A DNA stretch of 64,000 nt from Phycisphaeraceae bacterium (GCA_015709595.1 CP054178.1:3539205-3603204), one strand, 5' to 3'; counted from the first letter of the stretch, positions 18,886 through 27,500 are shown. The notes: generated by a model not told the origin, from the letters alone. Numbers and translations are program-made.

Positions 18886-18891
18886 CGTTAT
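18886..18891 (-). promoter_or_regulatory. Candidate -10 element for the oxidoreductase-apbE operon
   Basis: TATAAC on the minus strand, about 44 nt upstream of ATG 18843, followed by an AAAGGAG ribosome-binding site. No good -35 is seen at standard spacing. Confidence 0.3.
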
Positions 18892-19119
18892 ACACGATCC
18901 GCCCCTGCTTGACGAGGGGGTGCCTCTCGATTCGACGCACCCACGCCGCTCTCCCCGCCCCGGCCCCCGGGGCGTCCGTCAGCGGTCAACCCTGACGGTC
19001 ATACCGTCTGCGCGGGCCTGGGTTGGCTCATCCCGCACAGTCCGTACTTCTTTCCATGCCCGGAACAACCGATCCAATCCGGCCGCCTCGAGGCATGGCC
19101 TTCCCGGGGGAGGCGGCGC

Positions 19120-20163
19120 GTGGACCCATCGGGAGACACGACCCTGCGTTCGTGGGACCGCACCATCCTGGTGACGGGCGGCGCCGGATTCCTCGGCAGC
19201 CACTTCGTGCGCCTGCTCCGACGCGAGCGTCCGCGATGGCGCGTCGTCACCTACGACGCGCTCACCCACGGCGGCATGCTGTCCAACCTGGTCGAACTTG
19301 AAGGCGATGAAGGGCACGTCGTCATTCAGGCCGACCTGCGCAATCGAGCCGAACTGACCCGCGTGCTGCGCAAGTGCGACGGGGTGGTCAACTTCGCCTC
19401 CGACAACCCGGTGCATGGCGTGGAGCCGGATGTCGGGCACATGACCGCCGTCAATGTCGCGGGCGTGCAGCACCTGCTCGACTGCTGCCGCGAGGCGCCC
19501 GGCATCCGCCGCTTCGTACAGGTCTCCACGGAGGAGGTCTACGGGCGCCTTCCGCTCAATGACAGCTCGACCACGTTCACCGAGGACTCCCCGCTGCACC
19601 CCCGCACGCCCTGGGCCGCCACCCGCGCCGCCGGCGATCTGCTCGCCCTGTCCTATGCCGCCACGTTCTCACTGCCGGTCGTGGTGACGCGCGGCGCCCG
19701 GACCATGGGTCCGAACCAGTCGCCCGGCTGCCTGCTGCCGCGCGTCATCATCGCCCTGCTGGAGCGGGGCCGGGCCGCGGTCCCGGGCGACGGCCGCACG
19801 CGCCGCGACTGGCTCCACGTGGCCGACCACTGCGCCGCCATCCTGGCGGCCCTGGAGAAGGGTGAGCCGGGTCAGGTCTACAACGTCACCGCCGGGATGG
19901 TGCAGAGCGACCTCGCCCTGCTGGAGGAAACCGTCGCCCTGCTGTGCATCGAGGACGCCCGCATCGACACTGTGCCCGAGAAGTCCAGCGAACCCACCCG
20001 CCCGGGGATGGACGGCTCGAAGATCACCCGCGAACTCGGCTGGTCGCCCGAACGCACCGAATGGCCCCGCGCCCTGGCCGAAACCATCAAGTGGTACCAG
20101 ATGAATGAGTGGTGGTGGAAACCGCTCGTGCATGGTGCCGCCGCCATCAAACGCGGGGCGTGA
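19120..20163 (+). CDS. RmlB-like NAD-dependent epimerase/dehydratase without catalytic Tyr and Lys
   Basis: 347 aa from GTG 19120, supported by a GGGGGAGG site about 8 nt upstream. The Rossmann NAD motif TGGAGFLGSHFVRLL and VSTEEVYG align with dTDP-glucose 4,6-dehydratase. The catalytic YSASK of RmlB is replaced by WAATR (Trp165, Arg169), the usual TDE is TEE, and the HLAAESHVDRS region reads NFASDNPVHGVEPD. It therefore keeps the fold and probably NAD binding but lacks the proton-relay residues of short-chain dehydrogenases. It could be a catalytically dead or repurposed member, perhaps a regulatory or binding protein. No dTDP-rhamnose genes are nearby. Confidence 0.8.
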   Translation: MDPSGDTTLRSWDRTILVTGGAGFLGSHFVRLLRRERPRWRVVTYDALTHGGMLSNLVELEGDEGHVVIQADLRNRAELTRVLRKCDGVVNFASDNPVHGVEPDVGHMTAVNVAGVQHLLDCCREAPGIRRFVQVSTEEVYGRLPLNDSSTTFTEDSPLHPRTPWAATRAAGDLLALSYAATFSLPVVVTRGARTMGPNQSPGCLLPRVIIALLERGRAAVPGDGRTRRDWLHVADHCAAILAALEKGEPGQVYNVTAGMVQSDLALLEETVALLCIEDARIDTVPEKSSEPTRPGMDGSKITRELGWSPERTEWPRALAETIKWYQMNEWWWKPLVHGAAAIKRGA

Positions 20164-20475
20164 GCGCCCCCAACACCCCGGGGCCAACCTGACAGTCAAT
20201 CGTTGAAACGCAGTCGTCAACGGACAGGCCACCGCCGGTCGCCGAGACGGTGAGGGCATTCGGCATCAGCCGAATCGCCGCCAGCCAACAGCAGAAGCGA
20301 CCGGCGCAGGCCGTGATCGCGGATTCTTCCTCTCACCCGCCGCCGCACGTGATCACCGCGGCCATGCTACCGTCCTGCTGGCCGCATCACAGGTGACCAC
20401 GCCTTCCAGGCGAGTCGGCGCGGAGAGAGCGTGGCGACGAATGCGGCGACGATCATCCTCATCAGGAGGCCACCC
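20164..20475. other. Intergenic region, 312 bp
   Basis: No gene recognised. One perfect 7-bp stem hairpin ATTCGGC-ATCA-GCCGAAT lies at 20258-20275, without a T-run. The small basic protein gene begins at the right border. Confidence 0.5.
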
Positions 20476-20688
20476 ATGCCAAGCGGCAAAGGCAAAGGCA
20501 ACACCCGCGGCGGACAGGGCAAGATGTCATCCACCGCCAAGGGCGGCACATCCGCTCCGAAGTTCAGCAAGGGCGGACCCGCCGGCGCCCACCAGGGAGG
20601 AGCTCCCCGCGGCGCCAGCCGCATGGATCCTTCCCACCGCGAGCAGCGACGCAAGGAAGACCGCCACGGCCACGCCAAGGAGCGGTAG
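20476..20688 (+). CDS. Small highly basic Gly/Lys-rich protein
   Basis: 70 aa from ATG 20476, with a perfect AGGAGG ribosome-binding site six nt upstream, the best in its neighbourhood. The composition is strongly basic and unstructured: MPSGKGKGNTRGGQGK at the N-terminus, a Gly/Ala/Pro/Ser middle and a charged HREQRRKEDRHGHAKER tail. No domain is recognised. The composition suggests nucleic-acid or ribosome binding. It stands alone, 98 bp from the 3' end of the convergent tRNA-Tyr gene. The strong start signal is the main reason to call it real. Confidence 0.55.
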   Translation: MPSGKGKGNTRGGQGKMSSTAKGGTSAPKFSKGGPAGAHQGGAPRGASRMDPSHREQRRKEDRHGHAKER

Positions 20689-20783
20689 CCGCGGTGGTCA
20701 GCGGTCATCGATCAACCAAGACCGCCGGCGGCAGGCCATGAGTCATGCGGTTTCTGACTCCTGTCGTCTGGCCGCTGGCTCAA

Positions 20784-20866
20784 TGGGCGAGGAGGGATTC
20801 GAACCCCCGAAGGCGTATGCCAGCAGATTTACAGTCTGCCCCTGTTGGCCACTTAGGTACTCGCCC
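20784..20866 (-). tRNA. tRNA-Tyr (anticodon GUA)
   Basis: 83 nt without the encoded CCA. The acceptor stem GGGCGAG (20866-20860) pairs with CTCGCCC (20791-20785); discriminator base A. U8-A9, anticodon loop ctgtaaa with GTA, a long class II variable arm and the T-arm GGTTCGAATCC are all visible. The GUA anticodon carries G34, the substrate of the queuosine pathway (folE2 and queG are in this window). It is divergent from rtcB. Confidence 0.97.
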
Positions 20867-20885
20867 GAGAGAACCGGAAGGGCCA

Positions 20886-20914
20886 ACTGTATGACCGGCG
20901 CTTTCGTCGATCAA
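20886..20914 (-). promoter_or_regulatory. Sigma70-type promoter for tRNA-Tyr
   Basis: On the minus strand -35 TTGATC (20914-20909), an exact 17-bp spacer and -10 TACAGT (20891-20886). The predicted start is about 13 nt upstream of the mature tRNA 5' end. Confidence 0.6.
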
Positions 20915-20978
20915 TCACGCCCGCGCACAGCCGATACGATGCGCCGCGCACGAGCGGACCGACTCCCCGGACTCACCC

Positions 20979-22586
20979 ATGAAGACCCGTGAACTCATCA
21001 ATCTGGGCGTGCCGAAGGGAGCGGCCATCAAGGCGGCTCAGATCGCCGCGGGGCTGGCGTCTGACGCCGGGCTGAGCACGCCGGAGATCCGGGCGCGGCT
21101 GCGCGAGGTGCTGGCCGCCCCGCATGGGTTCGTTGCGGATTCGGTCTTTGGTCCGCTGGCGCGGGCGCTTGTGCCGGGACATGGGCCGCACTCCACCCAC
21201 ACCGCCGAAGCCGGCCGGTTCATCCCGCGTGAAACCCCCGCTCCGTGGAGGCAGTGGGGCGAGAATCTTGACGCCGCGTCGATCGAGCAGATGGTGAACG
21301 CCTGTCAGTTGCCTGTGGCGGTGGCCGGGGCGCTGATGCCGGATGCGCACCTGGGCTACGGGTTGCCGATCGGCGGTGTGCTGGCGGTTGACAATGCCGT
21401 GATTCCCTACGCCGTGGGCGTGGATATCGCCTGCCGCATGAAGATGACGGTGCTCGATCTGCCTGTCAGCGCGCTGAAGGGTCAGATCGACCGCCTGATC
21501 GGCGCCATCGAGACGGAGACGCGCTTCGGCATGGGCGCAACCTTTCGCCAGCCCAACGAGCACGACGTGATGGATGACCCCGACTGGTCGTGCTCTCCGG
21601 TGACGTCGCAACACCAGCGCAAGGCGTGGGATCAGCTGGGGACGAGCGGGTCGGGCAACCACTTCGTTGAGTTCGGGCTGCTCACGCTGGACCGTGCGGA
21701 CGTGGGGTTGGAGCCCGGGCGATACGTCGCACTGCTGTCGCACAGCGGGTCGCGCGGCGTGGGAGCGCAGGTGGCGGCGTATTACTCGAGGATCGCCATG
21801 GACGCCCACCCCGAACTGCCCAAGCACCTGAAGCACCTGGCGTGGCTCGATCTCGATTCCCACGCCGGGCAGGAATACTGGCAGGCGATGCACCTGATGG
21901 GGCGCTACGCCGCGGCGAATCACGCCGTCATCCACCGCCGGATCGCAAAGCATCTTGGGGCCGACGTTCTGCTGGACGTGGAGAATCACCACAACTTCGC
22001 GTGGGAGGCGGAGCGGGGAGGAGTGAGGAGTGAGCCATCAGCCACCAGGGAAGGTGTGAGGGGCGAGCCACCAGCGACCAGCAGTGCGACATCAACTGTC
22101 AGAGGGGGATTCGACCCGGCGTCTTGCTTCGATGCCTTGTGCAAGGTGCCTGACGCCTCCAACCCCTTGGTGGCTGGTGGCTCACCTCTCAGTCCTTCCT
22201 CCGCCTCCCGCCGAATCATCATCCACCGCAAGGGCGCCACGCCCGCGGGGCGCGGCGTGCTGGGCATCATTCCCGGTTCGATGGCCAGCCCCGGCTACCT
22301 CGTTCGCGGGCGGGGCAACGCGGCGTCGCTGTATTCCGCCTCGCATGGCGCGGGGCGGGCGATGTCGCGCACCGCCGCTCGAAACCAGTGCTCGTGGTCA
22401 GAGGCGAAGCGGCTTCTGCGCGAGCGTGACGTGCATCTCATCAGCGCGGGGCTGGATGAGGCGCCCTTCGCCTACAAGGACATCGATGAAGTGATGGCCA
22501 GCCAGAGCGACCTCGTGGATGTGATCGCTCGCTTCGACCCTCGGATCGTGAAGATGGCGCCCGACGGGGAACGGGCGGAGGACTAG
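20979..22586 (+). CDS. rtcB: RtcB-type RNA ligase with a large in-frame insertion
   Basis: 535 aa. RtcB joins 2',3'-cyclic phosphate (or 3'-phosphate) RNA ends to 5'-OH ends with GTP and Mn. Signatures: VGVDIACRMKM, TSGSGNHFVEFG, LSHSGSRGVGA, the metal ligands of ENHHNFAW (His337) and HRKGATPAG with the guanylylated His416, then LYSASHGAGRAMSR. Between HHNFAW and HRKGAT homologues have about ten residues; here about 70 Ser/Gly/Pro-rich residues (344-411) intervene, encoded by an inverted-repeat element. The frame stays open. It is divergent from tRNA-Tyr, a possible repair substrate. No rtcA or rtcR is adjacent. A TACGAT hexamer at 20935-20940 may be the -10. Confidence 0.93.
   Translation: MKTRELINLGVPKGAAIKAAQIAAGLASDAGLSTPEIRARLREVLAAPHGFVADSVFGPLARALVPGHGPHSTHTAEAGRFIPRETPAPWRQWGENLDAASIEQMVNACQLPVAVAGALMPDAHLGYGLPIGGVLAVDNAVIPYAVGVDIACRMKMTVLDLPVSALKGQIDRLIGAIETETRFGMGATFRQPNEHDVMDDPDWSCSPVTSQHQRKAWDQLGTSGSGNHFVEFGLLTLDRADVGLEPGRYVALLSHSGSRGVGAQVAAYYSRIAMDAHPELPKHLKHLAWLDLDSHAGQEYWQAMHLMGRYAAANHAVIHRRIAKHLGADVLLDVENHHNFAWEAERGGVRSEPSATREGVRGEPPATSSATSTVRGGFDPASCFDALCKVPDASNPLVAGGSPLSPSSASRRIIIHRKGATPAGRGVLGIIPGSMASPGYLVRGRGNAASLYSASHGAGRAMSRTAARNQCSWSEAKRLLRERDVHLISAGLDEAPFAYKDIDEVMASQSDLVDVIARFDPRIVKMAPDGERAED
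22002..22212. repeat. 211-bp inverted-repeat element inside rtcB
   Basis: The left arm 22002-22050 and right arm 22164-22212 are imperfect reverse complements sharing gggaggcggag and gtgagccaccagccacca-like blocks. An internal direct echo (gcgagccaccagcgaccag) lies at 22063-22081. The element is read through in frame by rtcB. It resembles dispersed intergenic palindromes. Confidence 0.8.
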
Positions 22587-22623
22587 AACCCGGCGCCGAG
22601 GCGAGAGGTGCGGGAAACAGGCG

Positions 22624-23592
22624 TCAGCCCTGCGCCGCGAGCCATCGCTCCGCGTCGAGGGCGGCCATGCAGCCCATGCCGGCGGCGGTGATGGCCTGGC
22701 GGTAGACCGAGTCGGCCACGTCGCCGGCGGCGAAGACGCCTTCGATGTTGGTGCGGCTGTCGCGGTGCCTGAGGGCGATGTATCCCTTGTCGTCCAACTC
22801 GATGCCGGAGCCCCGGAGGAACCCCGTCGCGGGCGTGTGGCCGATGGCGACGAACAGCCCTTTCACGTCCAGAGTGGATTCCGCGCCGGTCCTGGTGTCC
22901 CTGAGCCGCAGCCCCGTGATGCTGGATTCTCCGAGCACGTCGGTGACGACGGTGTTCCAGTGAAACTGGACGTTGGGGAGTTTTCTGACGCGCTCCTGCA
23001 TGGCCTTGGAGGCCCGCAGTTCATCGCGGCGGTGGATGATGTGGATGCGCGAGCCGAACCTGGCGAGGTAGCTGGCCTCTTCCATGGCGGTGTCGCCGCC
23101 GCCCACCACGGCCAGCGGCTGGTTGCGGAAGGCGGGCAGCGCGCCGTCGCACACGGCGCAGGCGCTGACGCCCCCGCCGGAACGGGCGAGTCGCTGCTCG
23201 TTCTCCAGGCCGATCCAGTTGGCGGTGGCGCCGGTGGCGATGATGACGGCGTGGGTCTTCACCTCTCCCCCGCCGCTGGTTCGCAGGGTGAAGGGCCGCC
23301 TGGAGAAGTCGCAGGACTCGATGTCCTCCCCCACCACGCGGGTGCCGAAGCGCTCCGCCTGCTGCTGGAACTTTTCCATCATCTCGGGACCGGTCACCCC
23401 GTGCGGGAAGCCGGGGTAGTTCTCGACCTCGGTGGTCAGCATGAGCTGGCCGCCGGGCAGCACGAGCGAAGGCGTCTGCTTGGGCACGCCGATGTAGCAG
23501 AGGGGCTGCATGCCCGCGCGGGCGGCGTAGATGGCGGCGGTCCACCCCGCGGGGCCTGAGCCGATGATGACGACGTGCTCGATATCGGGCAT
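22624..23592 (-). CDS. trxB: Thioredoxin-disulfide reductase
   Basis: 322 aa, the usual family length. FAD-binding IIGSGPAGWTAAIYAARAG, the redox-active CAVCDG, NADPH-binding AVVGGGDTAMEEASYL with HRRDELRASK, and the C-terminal FAD motif GVFAAGDVADSVYRQAITAAGMG. The enzyme passes electrons from NADPH via FAD to thioredoxin in the cytoplasm. No thioredoxin gene is adjacent. It is convergent with rtcB. Start ATG 23592. Confidence 0.96.
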   Translation of the reverse strand: MPDIEHVVIIGSGPAGWTAAIYAARAGMQPLCYIGVPKQTPSLVLPGGQLMLTTEVENYPGFPHGVTGPEMMEKFQQQAERFGTRVVGEDIESCDFSRRPFTLRTSGGGEVKTHAVIIATGATANWIGLENEQRLARSGGGVSACAVCDGALPAFRNQPLAVVGGGDTAMEEASYLARFGSRIHIIHRRDELRASKAMQERVRKLPNVQFHWNTVVTDVLGESSITGLRLRDTRTGAESTLDVKGLFVAIGHTPATGFLRGSGIELDDKGYIALRHRDSRTNIEGVFAAGDVADSVYRQAITAAGMGCMAALDAERWLAAQG

Positions 23593-23684
23593 GGAGAGAT
23601 CGCGGGGAGTGAGATCCGTTCACGCGACGAGGGGACGCCGCATCGGTTGGATGATGTCGATCGCCGGTGGTTACCCGCGGTCGA

Positions 23685-25187
23685 TCATCGCATCAGGCCC
23701 TGCTGCCGCGCCAGCACGCGGAGGGGGGGCCAGTAGACGATGTCGCCGGTCAGGCCGTCGCGCGAGTGGCGCTCTCCTCGCTGGCTGGCGAGGTCGTTGC
23801 CCTTGGCCCAGAGCAGGCCGCCGGTGACGGTGACGAAGTCATCCAGCGCCTCGGCGTTGACCTGGAGACGTGCGACGCGGCGGTAGCCGAAGCCCTTGCC
23901 TTCCTTGTCGAACGGGTCCATGTCGCTGCGGCGCCGGACGTAGGTGGTATACACCTTCTCCAGGTCGTCCGGTTCGTTGCCGAACTGCTTGCGGTAGCCG
24001 CAGATGCCCGCGGCGACCGCCGTGGCGTTGGCGGCGGCCGTCAGCTGACGGCGCAGCACGAAGATGTCCGCCAGGTCGCGCAGCGAATAGGTGACGACCG
24101 CGAACCGCACGGGATTGGTGCGCTGGTACTGCGGGGTCAGTTCGAGCAGCGGGTGCCACGCCCGGATGCTCCAGCGCCGCCACCAGTCGTCGTAGACGAG
24201 CGTCAACTGATCCTGCGAGGCCAGGCGGCTGGCGTGGAAACGGGAAACCAGCTTCCACCGCTTCTGCGATCCGAACATGGTGAAGGGCGCATCGGCGGAC
24301 TGAATCTTGCCGAACGTGTCGGCGAAGCGATCGGGAATGGCCTCCTGCGTGTTGTGATCGAACACCGAGTCAATCAGCACGCTGGCGGCGACCCGGTCGC
24401 CCTCGGGCATCTGCAGCAGATCAAGCCGCAGGAAGGGCAGCTCAAAGGCAATGCCCTTGCGCTCCTTGCCGTCGGCGCTCTTGTACGACTCGGATGAGAA
24501 CTGCTGGAGCGTGAACTGGTCGAAATAGGTGAACATCTGGTCGCGCAGCAGCTCCAGGCAGTCGGACATCAGCCGCATGGCGTGCATCTTCTCGACGAGG
24601 AACTCACGCCGCAGCAGCTGGTTGACGACGTACAGGTGGGCGATGGCGAGATCGAGGGCGCGCTCCGTCTGCTGGGCCTCGAAGAGCCGGTAGGTTTCCG
24701 CCGCCACGTAGGCCGCGATGGTGTCCATCACGCGCAGATAGGCGAAGTCCTGGTCGCGCAGATTGCCATCGACGGCGAGATCGGCGTAAATGCCCGCGCT
24801 GCGGTAGCGCTGGTCGATGTCGTCGCCGTAGGGCAGGCCGATCTCGACTCGGTCGCGCACGGTGAGAATCGCCTGGGCGAGCGAGGGGCTGGTCTCCGCC
24901 CAGCCGCTCACCTGGCTCCAGTTCGACATGCGAGGGTGGATGGTGTTGAGGTTGAAGCCCACATCCGCGCGTCCGCTGGCGGAGGGGGCCTTGGTCAGGT
25001 CGAGGAAGGCGTCGAAGAGGATCTTCCAGCTCTTGGCGGCCTCGGTCATGCGCAGAATCGGCTGGTTGACGCGCCGGACCACCTCGTTTTCCTGGTCCTG
25101 AGCCATGGCCACGGCGGCGCCGCCCGGCAGTCCGCCAGCCATCATCCCTCCCACCAGCACGCAACGCCACAGGGTCGATCGACTCAT
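23685..25187 (-). CDS. Hypothetical secreted protein
   Basis: 500 aa from ATG 25187 with a GAAGGA site upstream. A signal peptide (MSRSTLWRCVLVGGMMAGGLPGG..AMA) precedes a largely alpha-helical, soluble domain with no recognised motif; Cys is scarce and no heme or metal signature is visible. It lies 92 bp upstream of trxB on the same strand, so weak co-transcription is possible. Function unknown. Confidence 0.75.
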   Translation of the reverse strand: MSRSTLWRCVLVGGMMAGGLPGGAAVAMAQDQENEVVRRVNQPILRMTEAAKSWKILFDAFLDLTKAPSASGRADVGFNLNTIHPRMSNWSQVSGWAETSPSLAQAILTVRDRVEIGLPYGDDIDQRYRSAGIYADLAVDGNLRDQDFAYLRVMDTIAAYVAAETYRLFEAQQTERALDLAIAHLYVVNQLLRREFLVEKMHAMRLMSDCLELLRDQMFTYFDQFTLQQFSSESYKSADGKERKGIAFELPFLRLDLLQMPEGDRVAASVLIDSVFDHNTQEAIPDRFADTFGKIQSADAPFTMFGSQKRWKLVSRFHASRLASQDQLTLVYDDWWRRWSIRAWHPLLELTPQYQRTNPVRFAVVTYSLRDLADIFVLRRQLTAAANATAVAAGICGYRKQFGNEPDDLEKVYTTYVRRRSDMDPFDKEGKGFGYRRVARLQVNAEALDDFVTVTGGLLWAKGNDLASQRGERHSRDGLTGDIVYWPPLRVLARQQGLMR

Positions 25188-25508
25188 GAATCCTTCCTTC
25201 ACGCCTTCATCCCGTCGCAGGTGACTTGGACAGCCGTCCGGGCGGTCGCCGGACCGGAAGTCCGCATGGTAGCAGAAACAGGCGGACGTGCCATGCCCTC
25301 TGCCTGTCTGGCTGACGGCTCGTCTCGCCAGAAACGACCACCCCCGCCCAGCGGTCGCCATTCGGCTGTGTTCGACGCGGCGTCATTCCGCCGGTTCCCC
25401 ATTCGGGACGACGGGTTCGGGCTGTCTTTTGGCGTCGATGGGGTATCATCCGCCTTCCCTCGCACCCCCGGGCCGGGCTGGTTTCCCCGCCCATCAGGAT
25501 TCCCAGGC
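25188..25508. other. Divergent intergenic region, 321 bp
   Basis: No gene seen. A TATCAT hexamer at 25444-25449 could be the -10 of ald, leaving a leader of about 55 nt; no convincing -35 or riboswitch-like fold was recognised. Confidence 0.4.
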
Positions 25509-26615
25509 ATGATTGTCGGCGTTCCCACCGAAGTGAAGGCGGATGAGTATCGCGTCGGCCTCCGTCCCGTCGGGGCGGAGGTGCTCGTCTCCAAGGGTCA
25601 CACCGTGCTGGTTCAGAAGGACGCCGGGCTGGGCAGCGGCTTCTCCAACGAGGAGTACGTAAAGGCGGGGGCGAAGATCGTCCCCGACGCCGCCGCCGTC
25701 TGGGGCAAGGCCGACATGGTCATCAAGGTCAAGGAGCCCCAGCCGGCGGAAGTGAAGATGATCCGCGAGAACCAGATCGTCTTCACCTACTTCCACTACG
25801 CCGCCGACAAGAAGCTCACGACCGGCTGCCTGAAGACGAAGTGCATCTCGTGCGCCTACGAGACGCTGACGGACGATCACGGCCACCTGCCCCTTCTCAC
25901 CCCCATGAGCGAGGTGGCCGGCAAGCTCTCCGTACAGGAAGGCGCCAAGTACCTCGAGCGCCCCTGGGGCGGGCGAGGGGTGCTGCTGGGGGGCGTCCCG
26001 GGCGTCGAGCCGGGCCACGTGCTCATCATCGGCGGCGGCGTGGTCGGCACCTGCGCCGCCAAGGTCGCCAGCGGCATGGGCGCCAAGGTCGTCATCATGG
26101 ACATCAACATCGAGCGGCTCCGCCAGCTTGATGACATCATGCCCGACAACGTGACGCCCATCTATTCCGACCCCCAGTCGATCCGCGAGCACCTGGCGTG
26201 GGCGGATCTGGTCGTCGGCGCGGTGCTGATCCCCGGGGCCAAGGCGCCGCACCTGATCAAGCGTGACGACCTCAAACTCATGAAGCCCGGCTCGGTCATC
26301 GTCGATGTCGCCATCGACCAGGGCGGCTGCGTCGAGACCGCCCGCGTGACCACGCACTCCAAGCCGGTCTACACCGTGGATGGTGTGGTTCACTACTGCG
26401 TGGGCAACATGCCCGGCGCAGTGGCCCGCACCAGCACCGTGGCCCTCACCAACGCCACGCTGCCGTGGGCCGTGAAGCTCGCCAATCTGGGCGCCGAGGA
26501 ACTGGCCCGCCGGTCGAAGCATTTCGCCAACGCCATCAACACCTACAAGGGTCTGCTCACCAACGAGCCGGTCGCCGAGGCGCACAACCTGAAGTACACG
26601 CCGCTCGCGGTGTGA
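25509..26615 (+). CDS. ald: Alanine dehydrogenase
   Basis: 368 aa. Begins MIVGVPTEVKADEYRVGL like the Ald/PNT family; catalytic Lys in KVKEPQ, His in FTYFHYAAD, Rossmann motif IIGGGVVGTCAAKVASGMGA and the C-terminal DGVVHYCVGNMPGAVARTST are present. It interconverts L-alanine and pyruvate with NAD and ammonia. The usual E-R-R-V-A-L start motif reads E-Y-R-V-G-L, a small deviation. Monocistronic; the REP-like element downstream may end transcription between it and the convergent gene. Confidence 0.95.
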   Translation: MIVGVPTEVKADEYRVGLRPVGAEVLVSKGHTVLVQKDAGLGSGFSNEEYVKAGAKIVPDAAAVWGKADMVIKVKEPQPAEVKMIRENQIVFTYFHYAADKKLTTGCLKTKCISCAYETLTDDHGHLPLLTPMSEVAGKLSVQEGAKYLERPWGGRGVLLGGVPGVEPGHVLIIGGGVVGTCAAKVASGMGAKVVIMDINIERLRQLDDIMPDNVTPIYSDPQSIREHLAWADLVVGAVLIPGAKAPHLIKRDDLKLMKPGSVIVDVAIDQGGCVETARVTTHSKPVYTVDGVVHYCVGNMPGAVARTSTVALTNATLPWAVKLANLGAEELARRSKHFANAINTYKGLLTNEPVAEAHNLKYTPLAV

Positions 26616-26642
26616 TCGGTGGAAACCGAAGTATGGTTCAGC

Positions 26643-26697
26643 GGCACAGGCATCTCACCTGTGATCGAGTGCAGCAGCACAGGCGTCCCCGCCTGTG
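26643..26697. repeat. REP-like double palindrome
   Basis: Two hairpins: CACAGG/CCTGTG (26645-26663) and a perfect 8-bp stem CACAGGCG-tccc-CGCCTGTG (26678-26697). The segment 26643-26671 matches the reverse complement of the element at 28001-28029 at about 26 of 29 positions. It lies between convergent genes and could also stop transcription. Confidence 0.8.
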
Positions 26698-26705
26698 GCG
26701 ATGTT

Positions 26706-27455
26706 TCAGCCCACCACCGTCTTTGCTTGCCAGAGTTGCATGGTTCGCGCGATGCCGCCTCCGGCGTCGCGCCACTGCCGGGCGTCGATCACCACCGGCC
26801 GCGCGTATCCCGCCACATCGAGCGCCGCTCGATACGACACCACATCCAGCCGCCCGTCCGGCTCGCCAAGCGGCGCGCGCATGGCGCCAGTGGTGAAGTC
26901 CACCAGCCGGGCGGTCACCAGCCGTCCGCCCGCGCCGCCTACCGACGCCACGGCCATGGCGGGGTCGTCTCCCGCCGCCAGCACTATCGCCGGATCGATG
27001 CCCACGCCGACGCCAGCGCGCAGCGCGGTCGCCGCCGCGTGATCCGCGATCTCCACGCCGAACCGCTCGGCGTGTTGGGCGAGCGTCTGCACCGCCGCCT
27101 CCGCCGGTCCCTCGCCTCGCGGTGGCAGCGACACGCTCACCGGCACGCGGCCCAGGTCCGCGGCCAGCTCGATGGCGGCGGTCGCGGCATCCACCGCGCG
27201 GTCAACTTCCGCCGGGGAGGCGAAGTGGGCCGCGGGAATCCACAGGTCCAGCCCCGCCAGGAGCAGCTCCATCCGACGCAGCGCGGCCAGCAGGTCGCGC
27301 CGGGCCGCCTGGTCCAGATCCCGCGGACGCAGTCCCGGCTGGGTCGCGCTCACCTGCACGGCCCGCACCCCCAGTGAGCGTGCGGCGGCCAACCCCTCCC
27401 GAGGCGGCAGCCCCAGCGGGGCGATCGTGGCGGCGAGCGGCAGTCCTTCCGGCAT
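26706..27455 (-). CDS. Divergent xylose isomerase-like TIM-barrel protein
   Basis: 249 aa from ATG 27455. The alternating strand/helix pattern (PLAATIAPLGLPPREGLAAARSLGVRAVQVS; VGVGIDPAIVLAAGDDPAMAV; a C-terminal GYARPVVIDAR) resembles the sugar-isomerase/AP-endonuclease-2 barrel family. The conserved metal-binding Glu/His set is only partly recognisable, so activity is uncertain. It diverges from moaE (45 bp between starts). Confidence 0.55.
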   Translation of the reverse strand: MPEGLPLAATIAPLGLPPREGLAAARSLGVRAVQVSATQPGLRPRDLDQAARRDLLAALRRMELLLAGLDLWIPAAHFASPAEVDRAVDAATAAIELAADLGRVPVSVSLPPRGEGPAEAAVQTLAQHAERFGVEIADHAAATALRAGVGVGIDPAIVLAAGDDPAMAVASVGGAGGRLVTARLVDFTTGAMRAPLGEPDGRLDVVSYRAALDVAGYARPVVIDARQWRDAGGGIARTMQLWQAKTVVG

Positions 27456-27500
27456 GGCCAAGGGTACTCCCGCTCGCGGATCGGAGTACCATCCCGCGCC

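Noticed and set aside
17527-18912. Plus-strand open frame of about 460 codons
   Set aside because: It is antisense to the EKP-containing Gfo/Idh/MocA gene, whose Tat signal and ribosome-binding site are convincing.
20979-22586. rtcB as a pseudogene interrupted by the repeat
   Set aside because: The frame is uninterrupted and every catalytic motif on both sides is intact.
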